From NCBI RefSeq assembly GCF_006757745.1, contig NZ_AP019740.1, positions 2,914,001-2,978,000 of the forward strand: a DNA stretch of 64,000 bases, written 5' to 3'. Under the pieces are notes generated by a model. It was not told the origin of the DNA, did no database searches, and saw only the letters and a program-made list of their open reading frames with translations. Of this stretch, positions 1 to 8,932 are shown one piece after another. The translations under genes were made by a program, and so were the position numbers. Origin of the DNA: Acinetobacter radioresistens DSM 6976 = NBRC 102413 = CIP 103788. Its GTDB lineage: Bacteria; Pseudomonadota; Gammaproteobacteria; Pseudomonadales; Moraxellaceae. Positions within the stretch are counted from its first letter, which is position 1, and every line of letters begins with the position of its first letter.

Positions 1-163
1 AGTATTTTTCGGTTTGAACCATTTTGAGATCCAGTATCATACTCAGGTTGCTCAGCAGATTGTACAGTGGTTCTATCCTGATCCTCTGCTTGAAAATACA
101 CGTTTAGATCACTACATTCTGCACACAAAAAATATAAAACTTGAAGATATTGCTGAGACATAA
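1..163 (+). CDS. C-terminal end of an unidentified protein (partial)
   Basis: An open frame enters from the left edge and stops at TAA 161-163, giving 53 residues. The piece contains a Gly-Leu-Asn-His-Phe-Glu stretch near its start. In alpha/beta hydrolases the catalytic His often sits in a similar Gly-x-x-His-Phe setting about 40-50 residues from the C-terminus, so a hydrolase is possible. The fragment is too short to decide. It converges on dsbB, with the dsbB terminator hairpin between them. Confidence 0.5.
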   Translation, partial: VFFGLNHFEIQYHTQVAQQIVQWFYPDPLLENTRLDHYILHTKNIKLEDIAET

Positions 164-240
164 AACATTAAAAATATAAAATATCCACTACTACTCTTAA
201 ATAATTTATGGCTCATAAATTATTTAATTATCTGAATTTG

Positions 241-268
241 AAAAGCCAGCTTGATATATCTCAAGCTG
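241..268 (-). terminator. Rho-independent terminator of dsbB
   Basis: An 8-bp perfect stem (CAGCTTGA at 247-254 with TCAAGCTG at 261-268) has a 6-nt loop. On the minus strand it is followed by GGCTTTTC, giving a short U-tract. It lies about 30 bp past the dsbB stop codon. Confidence 0.65.
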
Positions 269-299
269 ACCTTTCGATATCTTATCAGGTAGATCCAGA

Positions 300-824
300 T
301 TAATATTTTTTCTTGACTGCTTTGCTATAAGGATAATTACGTACCAGCTGCCATAAGCATAGCATTAACAAGATACAGAAAAATACCAGTGACCAGAACG
401 GCAGCGACTGACCTAAAAATGTCCAGTCTACCATGGCACACTCGCCCGAACCGGTCAGAACCTGCTGAAAAACGGTTTTCAATGGCAGGGCATCTACCAG
501 ATAGTCCAGTCCCGGCCCACAGCTTGGCACTTGATCTGGTGGTAAATGCTGCAACCAGACGTGTCGCGCAGCAACACCTACAGACCAGATCATGGCTAAG
601 GTCGCCAAAAAAGCGTAAAGACGTTTGACTATATTCGATACCGGATTATGAATTACTGCCACCAAGGCAACCAAGCCCATCGCAATCAGGCCAATTCGCT
701 GGAAGACACATAAAGGGCAAGGTTCCAGGCCTTTGACATGTTCCAGATAAAGTGCAAATGCCATCCCTACAATACTGGCAATCAGCAATAAACCATTTAC
801 GAAGCGATAACTACCCCATTGCAT
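300..824 (-). CDS. dsbB: Disulfide bond formation protein B (DsbB)
   Basis: This 174-residue inner-membrane quinone reductase reoxidises periplasmic DsbA and passes electrons to ubiquinone. The sequence shows four hydrophobic segments, the first periplasmic pair Cys36-Pro-Leu-Cys39 (family CxxC) followed by Phe-Gln-Arg, and the second periplasmic pair Cys102 and Cys129. Length is normal for the family. It sits 23 bp downstream of gshA on the same strand, so the two may be co-transcribed, linking thiol synthesis with disulfide formation. No dsbA is present in the window. Confidence 0.96.
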   Translation of the reverse strand: MQWGSYRFVNGLLLIASIVGMAFALYLEHVKGLEPCPLCVFQRIGLIAMGLVALVAVIHNPVSNIVKRLYAFLATLAMIWSVGVAARHVWLQHLPPDQVPSCGPGLDYLVDALPLKTVFQQVLTGSGECAMVDWTFLGQSLPFWSLVFFCILLMLCLWQLVRNYPYSKAVKKKY

Positions 825-847
825 GGATCAACCTCTTGTTATTTTCA

Positions 848-2425
848 CTATTGATAATGGGCAAGATAATCTTCAAAACTGATACGGGTATCGGCTTCAA
901 GCTGCTGTTGCTGCTCTAGCGATGTCTGTGCAAGTTTTGTAAAGTATTCCTGCTTCTCTGGTGTAAGTGCATGCTGTTCATAAAAATTGGCATGTTCTTG
1001 TGCAAGGTGGCTACCCAGATTCCAGGTTCCACCCCATTTTATCGTATCGGCAATTACATGGGCTGATAAGGTCTCATCAACCTGTTGAATACGCTGTTGC
1101 ATCAGTTGCAGGGCATGGCTATACAGCTGGGTGTGATAGCCCTCATCCAGCAATACCGCCAGAGGCTGCATGGCTACAACATGTGCCTGAGCCCATTGTT
1201 CCAAAGATTGTTCCTGGCCACGTTCAGTGATGTGACTGTTGGGAGCGCGGCCCCGGTTAACCACTTCAGCCTGATTATTTTCAATCTGGTCCTGTTCTTC
1301 TGGCAGCAGGTCTGGACTGTCTTTAAGCAGACAATATAAAGCCAGCACTTCAAGGAAACCTGCAGTATTTTCGTCAATACCAATCGGATTATAAGGATTA
1401 ATATCGACGGCCCGCAGTTCCACATAACCGACACCACGGTTTGCTAAAGCCTCAGATGGTGTTTCTCCATCTCTTGGTACCTGTTTTGGCCGGACCAGAC
1501 TGTAATATTCATTTTCAATCTGGAGTACATGATCATTAATCTGGAGCGGTTCACCATCTGCGTCTTTTAGTCCCAGACGGCTAAACTTGGCATAAGGGGT
1601 TTTCACAGCTTTTTGTAGACCATCCAGGTAGCCGGACAGGTTGTTATAGTGAATACCTAGTTGTTTTTGTGCCGAATTCTGGTAGCCAAAACGCCCCATG
1701 CGTAATGCGGTAGCATATGGAAGATATAAAGTTCCTTTGACCAGTGGCAGCAAGTGATGTTCGCGACCTGTTAAGAAGCATTGACATACTGACGGACTAG
1801 CGCCCACCAGATACATTACCAGTGGCGTCAGGCGGATGAAATTACGGATTAGGCCAAAATAACGATGGCTGCGATAATCTTGCAAACTCAGCTGTGTTAA
1901 GGCTTTATCTTGCTCATGCTGCTGTAACTGTTCAAAGAGCTCATCGGGAAATGAAAGATTATAATGAACACCTGCAATAGTCTGCATACGCCGGCCATAA
2001 CGCACCCCTAAGCCACGGCGGTATAGGGTTTTAAACCGGCCAATATTAGACGAGCCATATTGTGCCAGCTGAATACTGTCTTCTTCACGGTCCAGCATAC
2101 ATGGCATTGAAAGTGGCCAGAGTTTTTCCTGATGTTCAAGATGCTGGTAAACCAGTGCATGAATATCTGTCAGTTCAGCCAGCATGGTCTGAATATCAGG
2201 TTGGGGGGCCGTAATGAATTCCATCAAGGCTTCAGAGTAGTCAGTGGTAATATGCGGATGAGTGAGCGCCGCCCCCAGGCTGTGTGGATGCGGACCTTGA
2301 GAGATAAACCCATTACTTTGCATGCGCAGGCCTTCCCGTTCCACCCCGCGCAACATGCCTTTGAAGAGCGAAGAATCTACCCATGTTGGTATCAAAACTT
2401 GAGAGATTGATTCGGGTTGACTCAT
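848..2425 (-). CDS. gshA: Glutamate--cysteine ligase
   Basis: This 525-residue enzyme catalyses the first, ATP-dependent step of glutathione synthesis, joining Glu gamma-carboxyl to Cys. Full-length similarity is to the E. coli-type (class 1) GshA. Recognisable features are the N-terminal Gly-Val-Glu-Arg-Glu-Gly-Leu-Arg segment (residues about 27-34), the Gly-Val-His-Tyr-Asn-Leu-Ser-Phe motif (about 152-159) and the Tyr-Val-Glu-Leu-Arg-Ala-Val-Asp-Ile-Asn-Pro motif near 334-344. The start is the ATG at 2425. dsbB follows closely on the same strand. The upstream gene at 2632 is divergent, leaving a 206-bp shared promoter region. Confidence 0.97.
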   Translation of the reverse strand: MSQPESISQVLIPTWVDSSLFKGMLRGVEREGLRMQSNGFISQGPHPHSLGAALTHPHITTDYSEALMEFITAPQPDIQTMLAELTDIHALVYQHLEHQEKLWPLSMPCMLDREEDSIQLAQYGSSNIGRFKTLYRRGLGVRYGRRMQTIAGVHYNLSFPDELFEQLQQHEQDKALTQLSLQDYRSHRYFGLIRNFIRLTPLVMYLVGASPSVCQCFLTGREHHLLPLVKGTLYLPYATALRMGRFGYQNSAQKQLGIHYNNLSGYLDGLQKAVKTPYAKFSRLGLKDADGEPLQINDHVLQIENEYYSLVRPKQVPRDGETPSEALANRGVGYVELRAVDINPYNPIGIDENTAGFLEVLALYCLLKDSPDLLPEEQDQIENNQAEVVNRGRAPNSHITERGQEQSLEQWAQAHVVAMQPLAVLLDEGYHTQLYSHALQLMQQRIQQVDETLSAHVIADTIKWGGTWNLGSHLAQEHANFYEQHALTPEKQEYFTKLAQTSLEQQQQLEADTRISFEDYLAHYQ

Positions 2426-2631
2426 ACATGGCTCACTTTTAAAAACTATTAATTCAAATCATCTAAGTCATGCAGTATAACGCGATTTACCCGCTCTACT
2501 GTGACAGTCAACTGATTTTCCGGCAATTATACTGCGTTTATCCCGGCAAATATTTATCACAATCTTGCTGTATAAGACACGGAAAATTTGTGATTTTATT
2601 GAAAAATAAATCTTGATAGGTATTAAAACTT

Positions 2632-3171
2632 ATGAATTATCAGGAGATCCTCGATTTCTGGTTTAATCCTGAGCACCAGTCACTATGGTTTTCAAAAAGT
2701 GATACTTTTGATCAGAAAATACGGCAGAACTTTAGCAAAGTTCATGCACAAGCAGTTCAGGCAGAGCTCTGGTCATGGCGCAAAACAGCCGATGGACGCC
2801 TTGCCGAGATTATTGTTCTGGATCAGTTCTCCCGCAACCTTTATCGTGACCAGCCGCTGGCTTTTGCACAGGACGGGTTAGCTCTGGCTCTGGCCCAGGA
2901 AGCGATCAGCCTGAATCTGGATGCCCAGCTCAATCCTGAACAACGTTCTTTTTTATACATGCCATTCATGCACAGTGAATCAAAAATGATGCATGAATTT
3001 GCATTAAAGCTCTTTCAGCGTCTGGGTAATCCGGTTAATCTGGATTATGAAAAACGTCACAAGAAAATTATTGAACGTTTCGGGCGTTATCCGCATCGCA
3101 ACAAAATTCTGGGCCGTGAATCAACTCCGGAAGAACTGGAATTCCTAGATCAGCCAGGAAGCAGCTTTTAA
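2632..3171 (+). CDS. DUF924 family protein
   Basis: A 179-residue soluble protein opening with Ile-Leu-Asp-Phe-Trp-Phe, the hallmark of the DUF924 family. It contains the family's Ile-Val-Leu-Asp-Gln-Phe-Ser-Arg-Asn segment near residues 63-71 and the Phe-Leu-Tyr-Met-Pro-Phe-Met-His-Ser-Glu segment near 105-114. The fold is thought to be all-helical and TPR-like; the biochemical function is not established. It lies 49 bp before the lipoprotein gene at 3224 and is probably co-transcribed with it. Confidence 0.9.
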   Translation: MNYQEILDFWFNPEHQSLWFSKSDTFDQKIRQNFSKVHAQAVQAELWSWRKTADGRLAEIIVLDQFSRNLYRDQPLAFAQDGLALALAQEAISLNLDAQLNPEQRSFLYMPFMHSESKMMHEFALKLFQRLGNPVNLDYEKRHKKIIERFGRYPHRNKILGRESTPEELEFLDQPGSSF

Positions 3172-3223
3172 CCTTCCTGCACTCCCCAGCCATTGTGCTG
3201 TCCTTCCTGATAGGAGGTGTATG

Positions 3224-3790
3224 ATGAAAAATTTATCTATAGGTTTTGCTCTCGGTACAGCTCTGCTGCTTGGCGGTTGTGCTACTACCCCGCACAAGCC
3301 TTTGACATTTGACCAGTTGGGACAATTCTCAAGTTATGCTTTAAATGCGCAGACCTATCGTATCAGTTACCAAGCTCGTGACAATATCAGTTATGGGACT
3401 GCAGAAGAAATTACCCTGGTTAAAGCGGCACAGACCACAGTACAAAACGGTTTTCGCTATTTTAAAGTACTGGATGATCCGAGCAACCGTACCCAGCAGC
3501 CACCCCGTCAGGCAGTCGTCTATCCAAGCCGGTCCTATTATCCTTCTGCTTATTACCGGCGCTATCCCGGCTTCTGGCCAGATCCGTTTTATGATATGCC
3601 GCAAGTGGTAAATATTGACCCGGTTCAGGTTTCCTATACTATTGAATGTTACAAGGAGCAGAAAAATGTGCCTCAGGAGGCCTTTGATGCACGCCTTATT
3701 CTGTCATCTATTGGACAGAAATATGGAGTCAGTCCAACTGGTCAGCTCCTACAACCCCAGACTGCACCAGCCCAGGACACAACCAAATGA
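3224..3790 (+). CDS. CC0125/CC1285-type lipoprotein
   Basis: A small predicted lipoprotein with a signal peptide ending in Leu-Leu-Gly-Gly-Cys, so Cys19 (from this start) would be lipidated. The mature part has the Tyr-Arg-Ile-Ser-Tyr-Gln segment and the Leu-Val-Lys-Ala-Ala-(x)n-Gly-Phe-Arg-Tyr-Phe pattern seen in uncharacterised CC0125/CC1285-like lipoproteins, followed by a Tyr/Pro/Arg-rich middle (residues about 90-130). Two ATG codons are adjacent at 3221 and 3224. AGGAGG at 3212-3217 is 3 nt from the first and 6 nt from the second, so I prefer the second. Function unknown. Confidence 0.85.
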   Translation: MKNLSIGFALGTALLLGGCATTPHKPLTFDQLGQFSSYALNAQTYRISYQARDNISYGTAEEITLVKAAQTTVQNGFRYFKVLDDPSNRTQQPPRQAVVYPSRSYYPSAYYRRYPGFWPDPFYDMPQVVNIDPVQVSYTIECYKEQKNVPQEAFDARLILSSIGQKYGVSPTGQLLQPQTAPAQDTTK

Positions 3791-3822
3791 TAAAAACAAA
3801 AATTAAGGACAAATAAAATTTT

Positions 3823-5124
3823 ATGGCTGAACCTGTGACTTCTCCGAGTCTGAACCGTAGTAAACGTTATGCCACAATCGCTCTGGTTGTGGCGGTTATA
3901 GCCTGGCTCATACTCATTGCCATGGCCAAGCTCGTGCCAGAGTATGCCTGGCTAATCCAGATCCTGATGCTTGCTGCTGAAGCTGGAGTAGTGGGCGGGC
4001 TTGCTGACTGGTATGCGATTACAGTTCTGTTCCGGAATCCTTTTGGTCGTATTCCTATTCCGGCATTTTTAAAAGACCATACGGAAATCATTCCACGCAA
4101 CAAGGATCGGATTGCCGTATCTATGGGCCGCTTTGTACAGGAAAACTTCCTGTCTCCATCAGTGGTAGAACGCAGTCTGCAAGATACTGATCTGGCCATG
4201 GCAGCCGGACGGTGGCTGGCTCAGCCAGATAACAATCTGCAAGTGGTACAGATTATTCAGCAGACTGTACCCAAAATTTTTGAATTTGTCGGGCAGGAGC
4301 AAATTGGCCGTTTTATCCAGAATAATAGTGTGCAGTGGGTACGTAATACCCAGATCAACACTTTAGCCAGTGAAATGTTGCGTGCTGTACTGGAAAATGA
4401 TTTTCACCAGGATGTATTGCAGCGTGGGCTGGATCTGGCTCAGGACTGGATGAAGTCACATCCGGAAGAGACACGTGAGCTGACCCGTAAGCTGTTTAAG
4501 GAACTCGGTGTCTGGAAACTGGCAAGAGGCGCCAGCTGGATTGGTATTGATGTACAGCAGCGGACTGTTGATTCGATGCTTGGCCGGGTCGAGTCCATGC
4601 TGGCTGATCCCGAGCATCCGTGGCGACAGAGCATTGAACAATATGCAAGCCAGCTTATGCTGGAACTGACAGATGAAAATAGTCTGTCGAGTCAACGTCT
4701 GAACAGTGCCAAGGATGCCCTGCTCGACAGTCCGCAAGTACTTAACTTTATTAGTGGCGCGGTGGCTATATTGTGTAATGCTGTCAAGGACGATTTAGAA
4801 AAACCGGATTCAGGAATTGCTCTGAATTTAAGAGTTGCCATTCAGCAGGTGGGTGAGAACCTGATGCAGAATAGAGAAGTCCGTCACTTGCTGAATCAGC
4901 GGATGAGTAGTTTGGCTGTTAGCTTTAGTGACCAGTACAGTGACCGGGTGATTCATTTTATTAGTGAGCGGATTCATGAATGGGATTCGCGGGAAATGAT
5001 TGACAAAATTGAGAACGAAGTGGGTGGCGACCTGCACATGATCCGTGTCAACGGCGTAGTCGTAGGCGCTTTTATCGGACTGACTCTCGGCATTATTCGC
5101 GCGCTGGTGGACTTTGCTTTTTAA
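3823..5124 (+). CDS. DUF445 family inner-membrane protein
   Basis: A 433-residue protein with a hydrophobic pair near the N-terminus (about residues 15-60) and one more membrane segment at the very C-terminus (about 408-430). The long middle is helical and probably cytoplasmic or periplasmic. The Gly-Gly-Leu-Ala-Asp-Trp-Tyr-Ala-Ile-Thr-Val-Leu-Phe-Arg signature after the second helix is characteristic of DUF445 (E. coli YjiN-like). Function is unknown. It lies 32 bp before the aminotransferase gene and 32 bp after the lipoprotein gene, so a four-gene run from 2632 is plausible. Confidence 0.93.
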   Translation: MAEPVTSPSLNRSKRYATIALVVAVIAWLILIAMAKLVPEYAWLIQILMLAAEAGVVGGLADWYAITVLFRNPFGRIPIPAFLKDHTEIIPRNKDRIAVSMGRFVQENFLSPSVVERSLQDTDLAMAAGRWLAQPDNNLQVVQIIQQTVPKIFEFVGQEQIGRFIQNNSVQWVRNTQINTLASEMLRAVLENDFHQDVLQRGLDLAQDWMKSHPEETRELTRKLFKELGVWKLARGASWIGIDVQQRTVDSMLGRVESMLADPEHPWRQSIEQYASQLMLELTDENSLSSQRLNSAKDALLDSPQVLNFISGAVAILCNAVKDDLEKPDSGIALNLRVAIQQVGENLMQNREVRHLLNQRMSSLAVSFSDQYSDRVIHFISERIHEWDSREMIDKIENEVGGDLHMIRVNGVVVGAFIGLTLGIIRALVDFAF

Positions 5125-5156
5125 GCTTGAGTTAAATTTAAAACGAGGTTTACGAT

Positions 5157-6311
5157 ATGTTTAAAGTAGAGTCTAAATTTGCCACACAGAACGTGACCAT
5201 ATTCAGTGTGATGACAGAAATGGCACAGCGCCTGAATGCACTAAACTTGTCTCAGGGTTTTCCAGATTTTCCAGCACCACCCGATCTGGTCGAGGTATTA
5301 TGTAAAGCCAGTCGTGACGGCCATCATCAATATGCTCCCGGTGATGGCTTACTGACCCTTCGTGAACAGCTGGCTGCCCAGTTTTATAAACGGGACCAGA
5401 TCAATATTGATCCACGGGCTCAGCTTACCATTACACCAGGCGCTACAATTGCTATTTTTTGCGCTATTCAAGCAATGATTCGTCCGGGTGATGAAGTAAT
5501 TATTTTTGATCCGAGTTATGACAGCTATGTACCCAGTGTACAGATGATGGGAGGAAGCTGTAAGCGTATAGCCCTGCAAGCGCCAGAGTTCAAGGTTGAC
5601 TGGGAGCATTTAAAACAACAGGTCAACTCTAAAACACGAATGATAGTCGTCAATACTCCACATAATCCGAGTGCTACTGTTTGGACACGTGAAGACTGGC
5701 AACAGTTGATTAAACTGGTGCAAGACACCAATATCGTGATTCTCAGCGATGAGGTGTATGAGCATCTGGTATTTGATGGCCGTCCGCATTTGAGTGCCCT
5801 CAGTTTTCCTGAGCTGGCCGAGCGCAGTTTTGTGATTGGTTCATTTGGTAAAACCTTTCATGTGACAGGTTGGAAAACAGGTTATTGTGCGGCTTCACCG
5901 CATCTCATGCGCCTGTTTCGTCAGGTTTATCAGTTTGTAAATTTCTGTGCGAATACTCCCTGCCAGGTAGCCTTGGCCAGCTATATGCAACAGCATCCGG
6001 AACATATTGAGCAGCTCGGCAGTTTTTATCAGGCCAAGCGAGACCTGTTTATTGAAGGATTAAAAGGTTCACGCTTCCAGTATGAAGTTCCTCAAGGCAC
6101 TTATTTTCAGAATCTGGACTACAGCCAGATCTGCCCAGAACTGAATGATATGGAAATGTGTAAATTTTTGGCTGAACAGCATGGTATTGTGGCTATTCCT
6201 GTTTCTGCCTTTTATGAAAAACCGCCCTCTGAACTACGTTTGATCCGGTTCTGCTTTGCTAAACAGGAATCTACATTGCATAAAGCCTGCGAAATTTTAC
6301 GCGGCTGCTAA
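5157..6311 (+). CDS. PLP-dependent aminotransferase, methionine/glutamine type (YbdL-like)
   Basis: A 384-residue class I/II aminotransferase. The sequence has Leu-Ser-Gln-Gly-Phe-Pro-Asp-Phe near residue 35, the Asn-Thr-Pro-His-Asn-Pro-Ser-Ala motif, and the PLP Schiff-base Lys232 in Ser-Phe-Gly-Lys-Thr-Phe followed by Gly-Trp-Lys-Thr-Gly-Tyr. It most resembles the methionine aminotransferase/kynurenine-oxoglutarate transaminase branch, suggesting amino transfer from Met, Gln or aromatic donors to 2-oxo acids. The substrate cannot be fixed from sequence. It is followed by a 117-bp gap before the MATE gene. Confidence 0.9.
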   Translation: MFKVESKFATQNVTIFSVMTEMAQRLNALNLSQGFPDFPAPPDLVEVLCKASRDGHHQYAPGDGLLTLREQLAAQFYKRDQINIDPRAQLTITPGATIAIFCAIQAMIRPGDEVIIFDPSYDSYVPSVQMMGGSCKRIALQAPEFKVDWEHLKQQVNSKTRMIVVNTPHNPSATVWTREDWQQLIKLVQDTNIVILSDEVYEHLVFDGRPHLSALSFPELAERSFVIGSFGKTFHVTGWKTGYCAASPHLMRLFRQVYQFVNFCANTPCQVALASYMQQHPEHIEQLGSFYQAKRDLFIEGLKGSRFQYEVPQGTYFQNLDYSQICPELNDMEMCKFLAEQHGIVAIPVSAFYEKPPSELRLIRFCFAKQESTLHKACEILRGC

Positions 6312-6428
6312 ACAGATACCACTATATTTGGCAGGAAGTTACTTAATTCATAGCGTTTTTCAGGTCAGCCCTATGTTAAGGTTATTTTAAAGATAATACT
6401 AAAAACAGGGAGAGTGCGACGCACTGTT

Positions 6429-7796
6429 ATGGCACCACATCAAACTACTATACAGCAGCAGAAACTCTGGAAAACTTTTTTAGTTTTTCTTTTACCGTTA
6501 ATTGCAACCAATATTCTGCAAAATCTGTCCGGGACAATTAATACGATCTTTGTCGGGCAGATGATGGGCGTCGAGGCAATTGCTGCCGTTTCCGTGTTTT
6601 TTCCAATTTTATTCTGCCTGATGGCATTTGTAATTGGGCTTTCAGCAGGAGCCACCGTACTGGTTGGCCAGGCTTGGGGTGCTCAGAATATTCAGAAGGT
6701 ACGCTGCGTAGTTGGTTCTACCTTATTTATGACATTAATCGGCGGGATTATTGTGGCGTTACTGGGGGTTATATTTGCCGAGCATATTTTGCTTGCACTG
6801 GGTACAGACCCGGCTGTGATGCATTTATCACTTCCTTATGTCCGCTGGATGCTAGCTGGTAGTCCCCTGCTATTTATTTATATTATTTATACATCTATTT
6901 TACGGGGTGTCGGTGACAGTGTAACGCCACTGATTGCATTGGGTATGACCAGCCTGATCGGCTTAATGATCACTCCTATCCTGATCGCCAGTTATTTCGG
7001 CTTACCTAAAATGGGGATTATTGCACCGGCTATTGCGACTATTGTGGGCTATCTTGCGGTGCTGGGCTTTCTTGCAGTTTATCTGAATAAAAAACATCAT
7101 CCTTTACGTCCAGACCGGGAGCTGTTCAGTTATATCCGTCATCAGCCAAAATTAAGTAAAATTATTTTAAGGCTAGGTATTCCTACTGGCATCCAGATGG
7201 TAACCACCTCTGTAGCTGGCCTGGTCATTGTGGGGCTGGTTAACCGTTTTGGTGCCCATGCTACAGCAGCTTATGGTGCAGTTAACCAGGTTTTAAACTA
7301 TATCCAGTTCCCAGCACTCTCTATAGGTATCGCAGCTTCAATTTTTGCAGCCCAAGCGATTGGGGCGGGTAGAAACGATTTACTGTCACGGGTGAGCCGT
7401 ACTGCGCTCGGCATGAATTTTGTCATCACTGGCATTCTGGTAATATTAGGCTATCTTTTCTCGAAGTATCTGATGGCACTTTTTATTACCGATCCGGAAG
7501 TAGTCGAGCTGGGTCAGCAGTTACTGTTTATTGTACTGTGGTCTATTCTGTTTTTTGGAGCCAGTGCCATTTTCGCCTCCATCATGCGTGCCAGTGGCAC
7601 CGTAACTGTACCGATGCTCATCAATATCTTTGCTATTTTAGCGATTGAACTGCCATGCGCTTACTGGTTTAGTCAAATCTGGGGCCTTAAAGGAATCTGG
7701 TATGCCTATGCACTTGCTTTTGTAAGTCTCTGTATTTTACAAGGTTTGTATTACCAGTTTGTATGGAAGAAAAAAACTGTAGAGGTATTAATTTAA
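6429..7796 (+). CDS. MATE family efflux transporter
   Basis: A membrane protein of about 455 residues with roughly 12 hydrophobic segments and two homologous halves, typical of MATE drug/cation antiporters of the NorM/DinF class. Features include the N-terminal Leu-Pro-Leu-Ile-Ala-Thr-Asn-Ile-Leu-Gln and the Ala-Gly-Ala-Thr-Val-Leu-Val-Gly-Gln segment in the first half. Start choice is uncertain: GTG at 6414 lies almost on top of the AGGGAG at 6407-6412, whereas ATG at 6429 lies 16 nt after it. Neither has ideal spacing. Likely exports cationic compounds; the actual substrate is unknown. Confidence 0.9.
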   Translation: MAPHQTTIQQQKLWKTFLVFLLPLIATNILQNLSGTINTIFVGQMMGVEAIAAVSVFFPILFCLMAFVIGLSAGATVLVGQAWGAQNIQKVRCVVGSTLFMTLIGGIIVALLGVIFAEHILLALGTDPAVMHLSLPYVRWMLAGSPLLFIYIIYTSILRGVGDSVTPLIALGMTSLIGLMITPILIASYFGLPKMGIIAPAIATIVGYLAVLGFLAVYLNKKHHPLRPDRELFSYIRHQPKLSKIILRLGIPTGIQMVTTSVAGLVIVGLVNRFGAHATAAYGAVNQVLNYIQFPALSIGIAASIFAAQAIGAGRNDLLSRVSRTALGMNFVITGILVILGYLFSKYLMALFITDPEVVELGQQLLFIVLWSILFFGASAIFASIMRASGTVTVPMLINIFAILAIELPCAYWFSQIWGLKGIWYAYALAFVSLCILQGLYYQFVWKKKTVEVLI

Positions 7797-7822
7797 AATA
7801 ATACCCTCTTCTTTTAGGTATT

Positions 7823-7860
7823 AAAAAGCCCAGAACCGATAATAGGATCTGGGCTTTTTT
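7823..7860. terminator. Bidirectional Rho-independent terminator (MATE / SDR)
   Basis: A 12-bp stem of AAAAAGCCCAGA (7823-7834) and TCTGGGCTTTTT (7848-7859) encloses a 13-nt loop. T-runs lie on both sides, so it can end transcription of the MATE gene and of the converging SDR gene. Confidence 0.9.
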
Positions 7861-7882
7861 TATTTAGTATATTAATAAACAG

Positions 7883-8734
7883 TTATACGATCTGGTTACG
7901 TGGTTTTTTATTCATGCCAGTCAGCAGACCAGTAATATATTGGTATTTGGCCGGCATAACGCGCTGCAAGGCATCCAGAAATTTTGCATCATTACCAATC
8001 AATAGACGGCGCTTGTCTTTCAGTACTGCATCCAGAATTTGGCGAGCAGCCTCTTCTGGTGGAATACGGAGCAGTTTGTTGAATGAACTGACTGATTTTT
8101 CGGGATGCATGCCTAGTGATTTAAGACTTTGATTGACTTTAGCAGCATTGGCAATATTGGTACGAATACCGCCTGGATGCACACATAAGGCACTTACCCC
8201 ACATTTTTGCAGGTCCAGTTCCTGACGTAATGATTCAGTAAAACCACGCACTGCAAATTTGGTCGCATTATAGGCAGACTGAGTAGGCTGAGCTGTCAGA
8301 CCAAATAAACTGGAAATATTGACAATATGCCCATCACCACTCTTTTTCAGATAAGGCAGAAATTCTTTAGTGCCATATACTACGCCCCAGAAATTAATTC
8401 CGACAATCCATTCCAGCTCATCATAATTGGCACCTTCGACTGTTGAAGCTAAAGCAACGCCGGCATTATTAAAAATCAGATTTACCGACCCATGATTTCT
8501 GACAGTTTCTTCAGCCCATGCTTTTACTGCTTCACGATCTGCCACATCCACTATCTGGGTCGTGATTCGTACATTACTGTCTTTTAACAGTTCGACAGTC
8601 TTTTGCAGGCCTTGCGCATTAACATCACTTAAAGACAAATGGCAGCCCTGTTTAGCCAGCAAAACCGCCAGCTGTTGGCCAATCCCTGAGCCTGCACCTG
8701 TAATGGCAGCAACTTTATTTTTAAAATTCTTCAT
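7883..8734 (-). CDS. Short-chain dehydrogenase/reductase (SDR)
   Basis: A classical SDR of 283 residues from the chosen start. It has the Rossmann motif Gly-Ala-Gly-Ser-Gly-Ile-Gly near residue 13, the Asn-Asn-Ala-Gly motif, an Ile-Ser-Ser segment and the catalytic Tyr-Asn-Ala-Thr-Lys (YxxxK). An upstream in-frame start at 8779 exists, but the ATG at 8734 has AAGGA 6 nt before it and fits the family N-terminus. The substrate is not predictable; acidic Asp after beta-2 (Leu-Ser-Asp-Val) suggests NAD preference. It is divergent from a TetR regulator and has an operator-like palindrome in its promoter. Confidence 0.93.
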   Translation of the reverse strand: MKNFKNKVAAITGAGSGIGQQLAVLLAKQGCHLSLSDVNAQGLQKTVELLKDSNVRITTQIVDVADREAVKAWAEETVRNHGSVNLIFNNAGVALASTVEGANYDELEWIVGINFWGVVYGTKEFLPYLKKSGDGHIVNISSLFGLTAQPTQSAYNATKFAVRGFTESLRQELDLQKCGVSALCVHPGGIRTNIANAAKVNQSLKSLGMHPEKSVSSFNKLLRIPPEEAARQILDAVLKDKRRLLIGNDAKFLDALQRVMPAKYQYITGLLTGMNKKPRNQIV

Positions 8735-8790
8735 GCATGTTCCTTTATTTTTCTCTCTGCAGTGGCAGATAGATAGCAAATTTCCTTTTC

Positions 8791-8819
8791 AATATAATTT
8801 TGACAATTCATATTGTCAA
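8791..8819 (-). promoter_or_regulatory. Sigma70 promoter of the SDR gene with embedded operator-like palindrome
   Basis: Reading the minus strand, TTGACA (8819-8814) is followed by exactly 17 nt and TATATT (8796-8791), a near-consensus promoter. The perfect inverted repeat TTGACAAT-TCAT-ATTGTCAA (8800-8819) covers the -35 box and most of the spacer. Binding there by the divergently encoded TetR protein would block polymerase. The box match is direct observation; regulation by the neighbour is inference. Confidence 0.75.
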
Positions 8820-8905
8820 TATTTCTTTAAAGTTAAAAATGCATGAAAAATAAACGGCAGTATCTGACAGCACCTTCGTTTAAAAAACTTGTTAAAATGG
8901 CTGCC

Positions 8906-8917
8906 ATAGAATTCTAT
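8906..8917. repeat. Palindrome before the TetR gene
   Basis: ATAGAATTCTAT is a perfect 12-bp palindrome 15 bp upstream of the TetR start codon. It differs in sequence from the palindrome in the SDR promoter. It could be part of the TetR gene's own promoter/operator or coincidental. Confidence 0.35.
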
Positions 8918-8932
8918 AGATAATAGGTAAAG

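Noticed and set aside
6414-7796. Naming the MATE pump AbeM
   Set aside because: AbeM identity needs alignment. The N-terminus and gene context alone only support MATE family membership.
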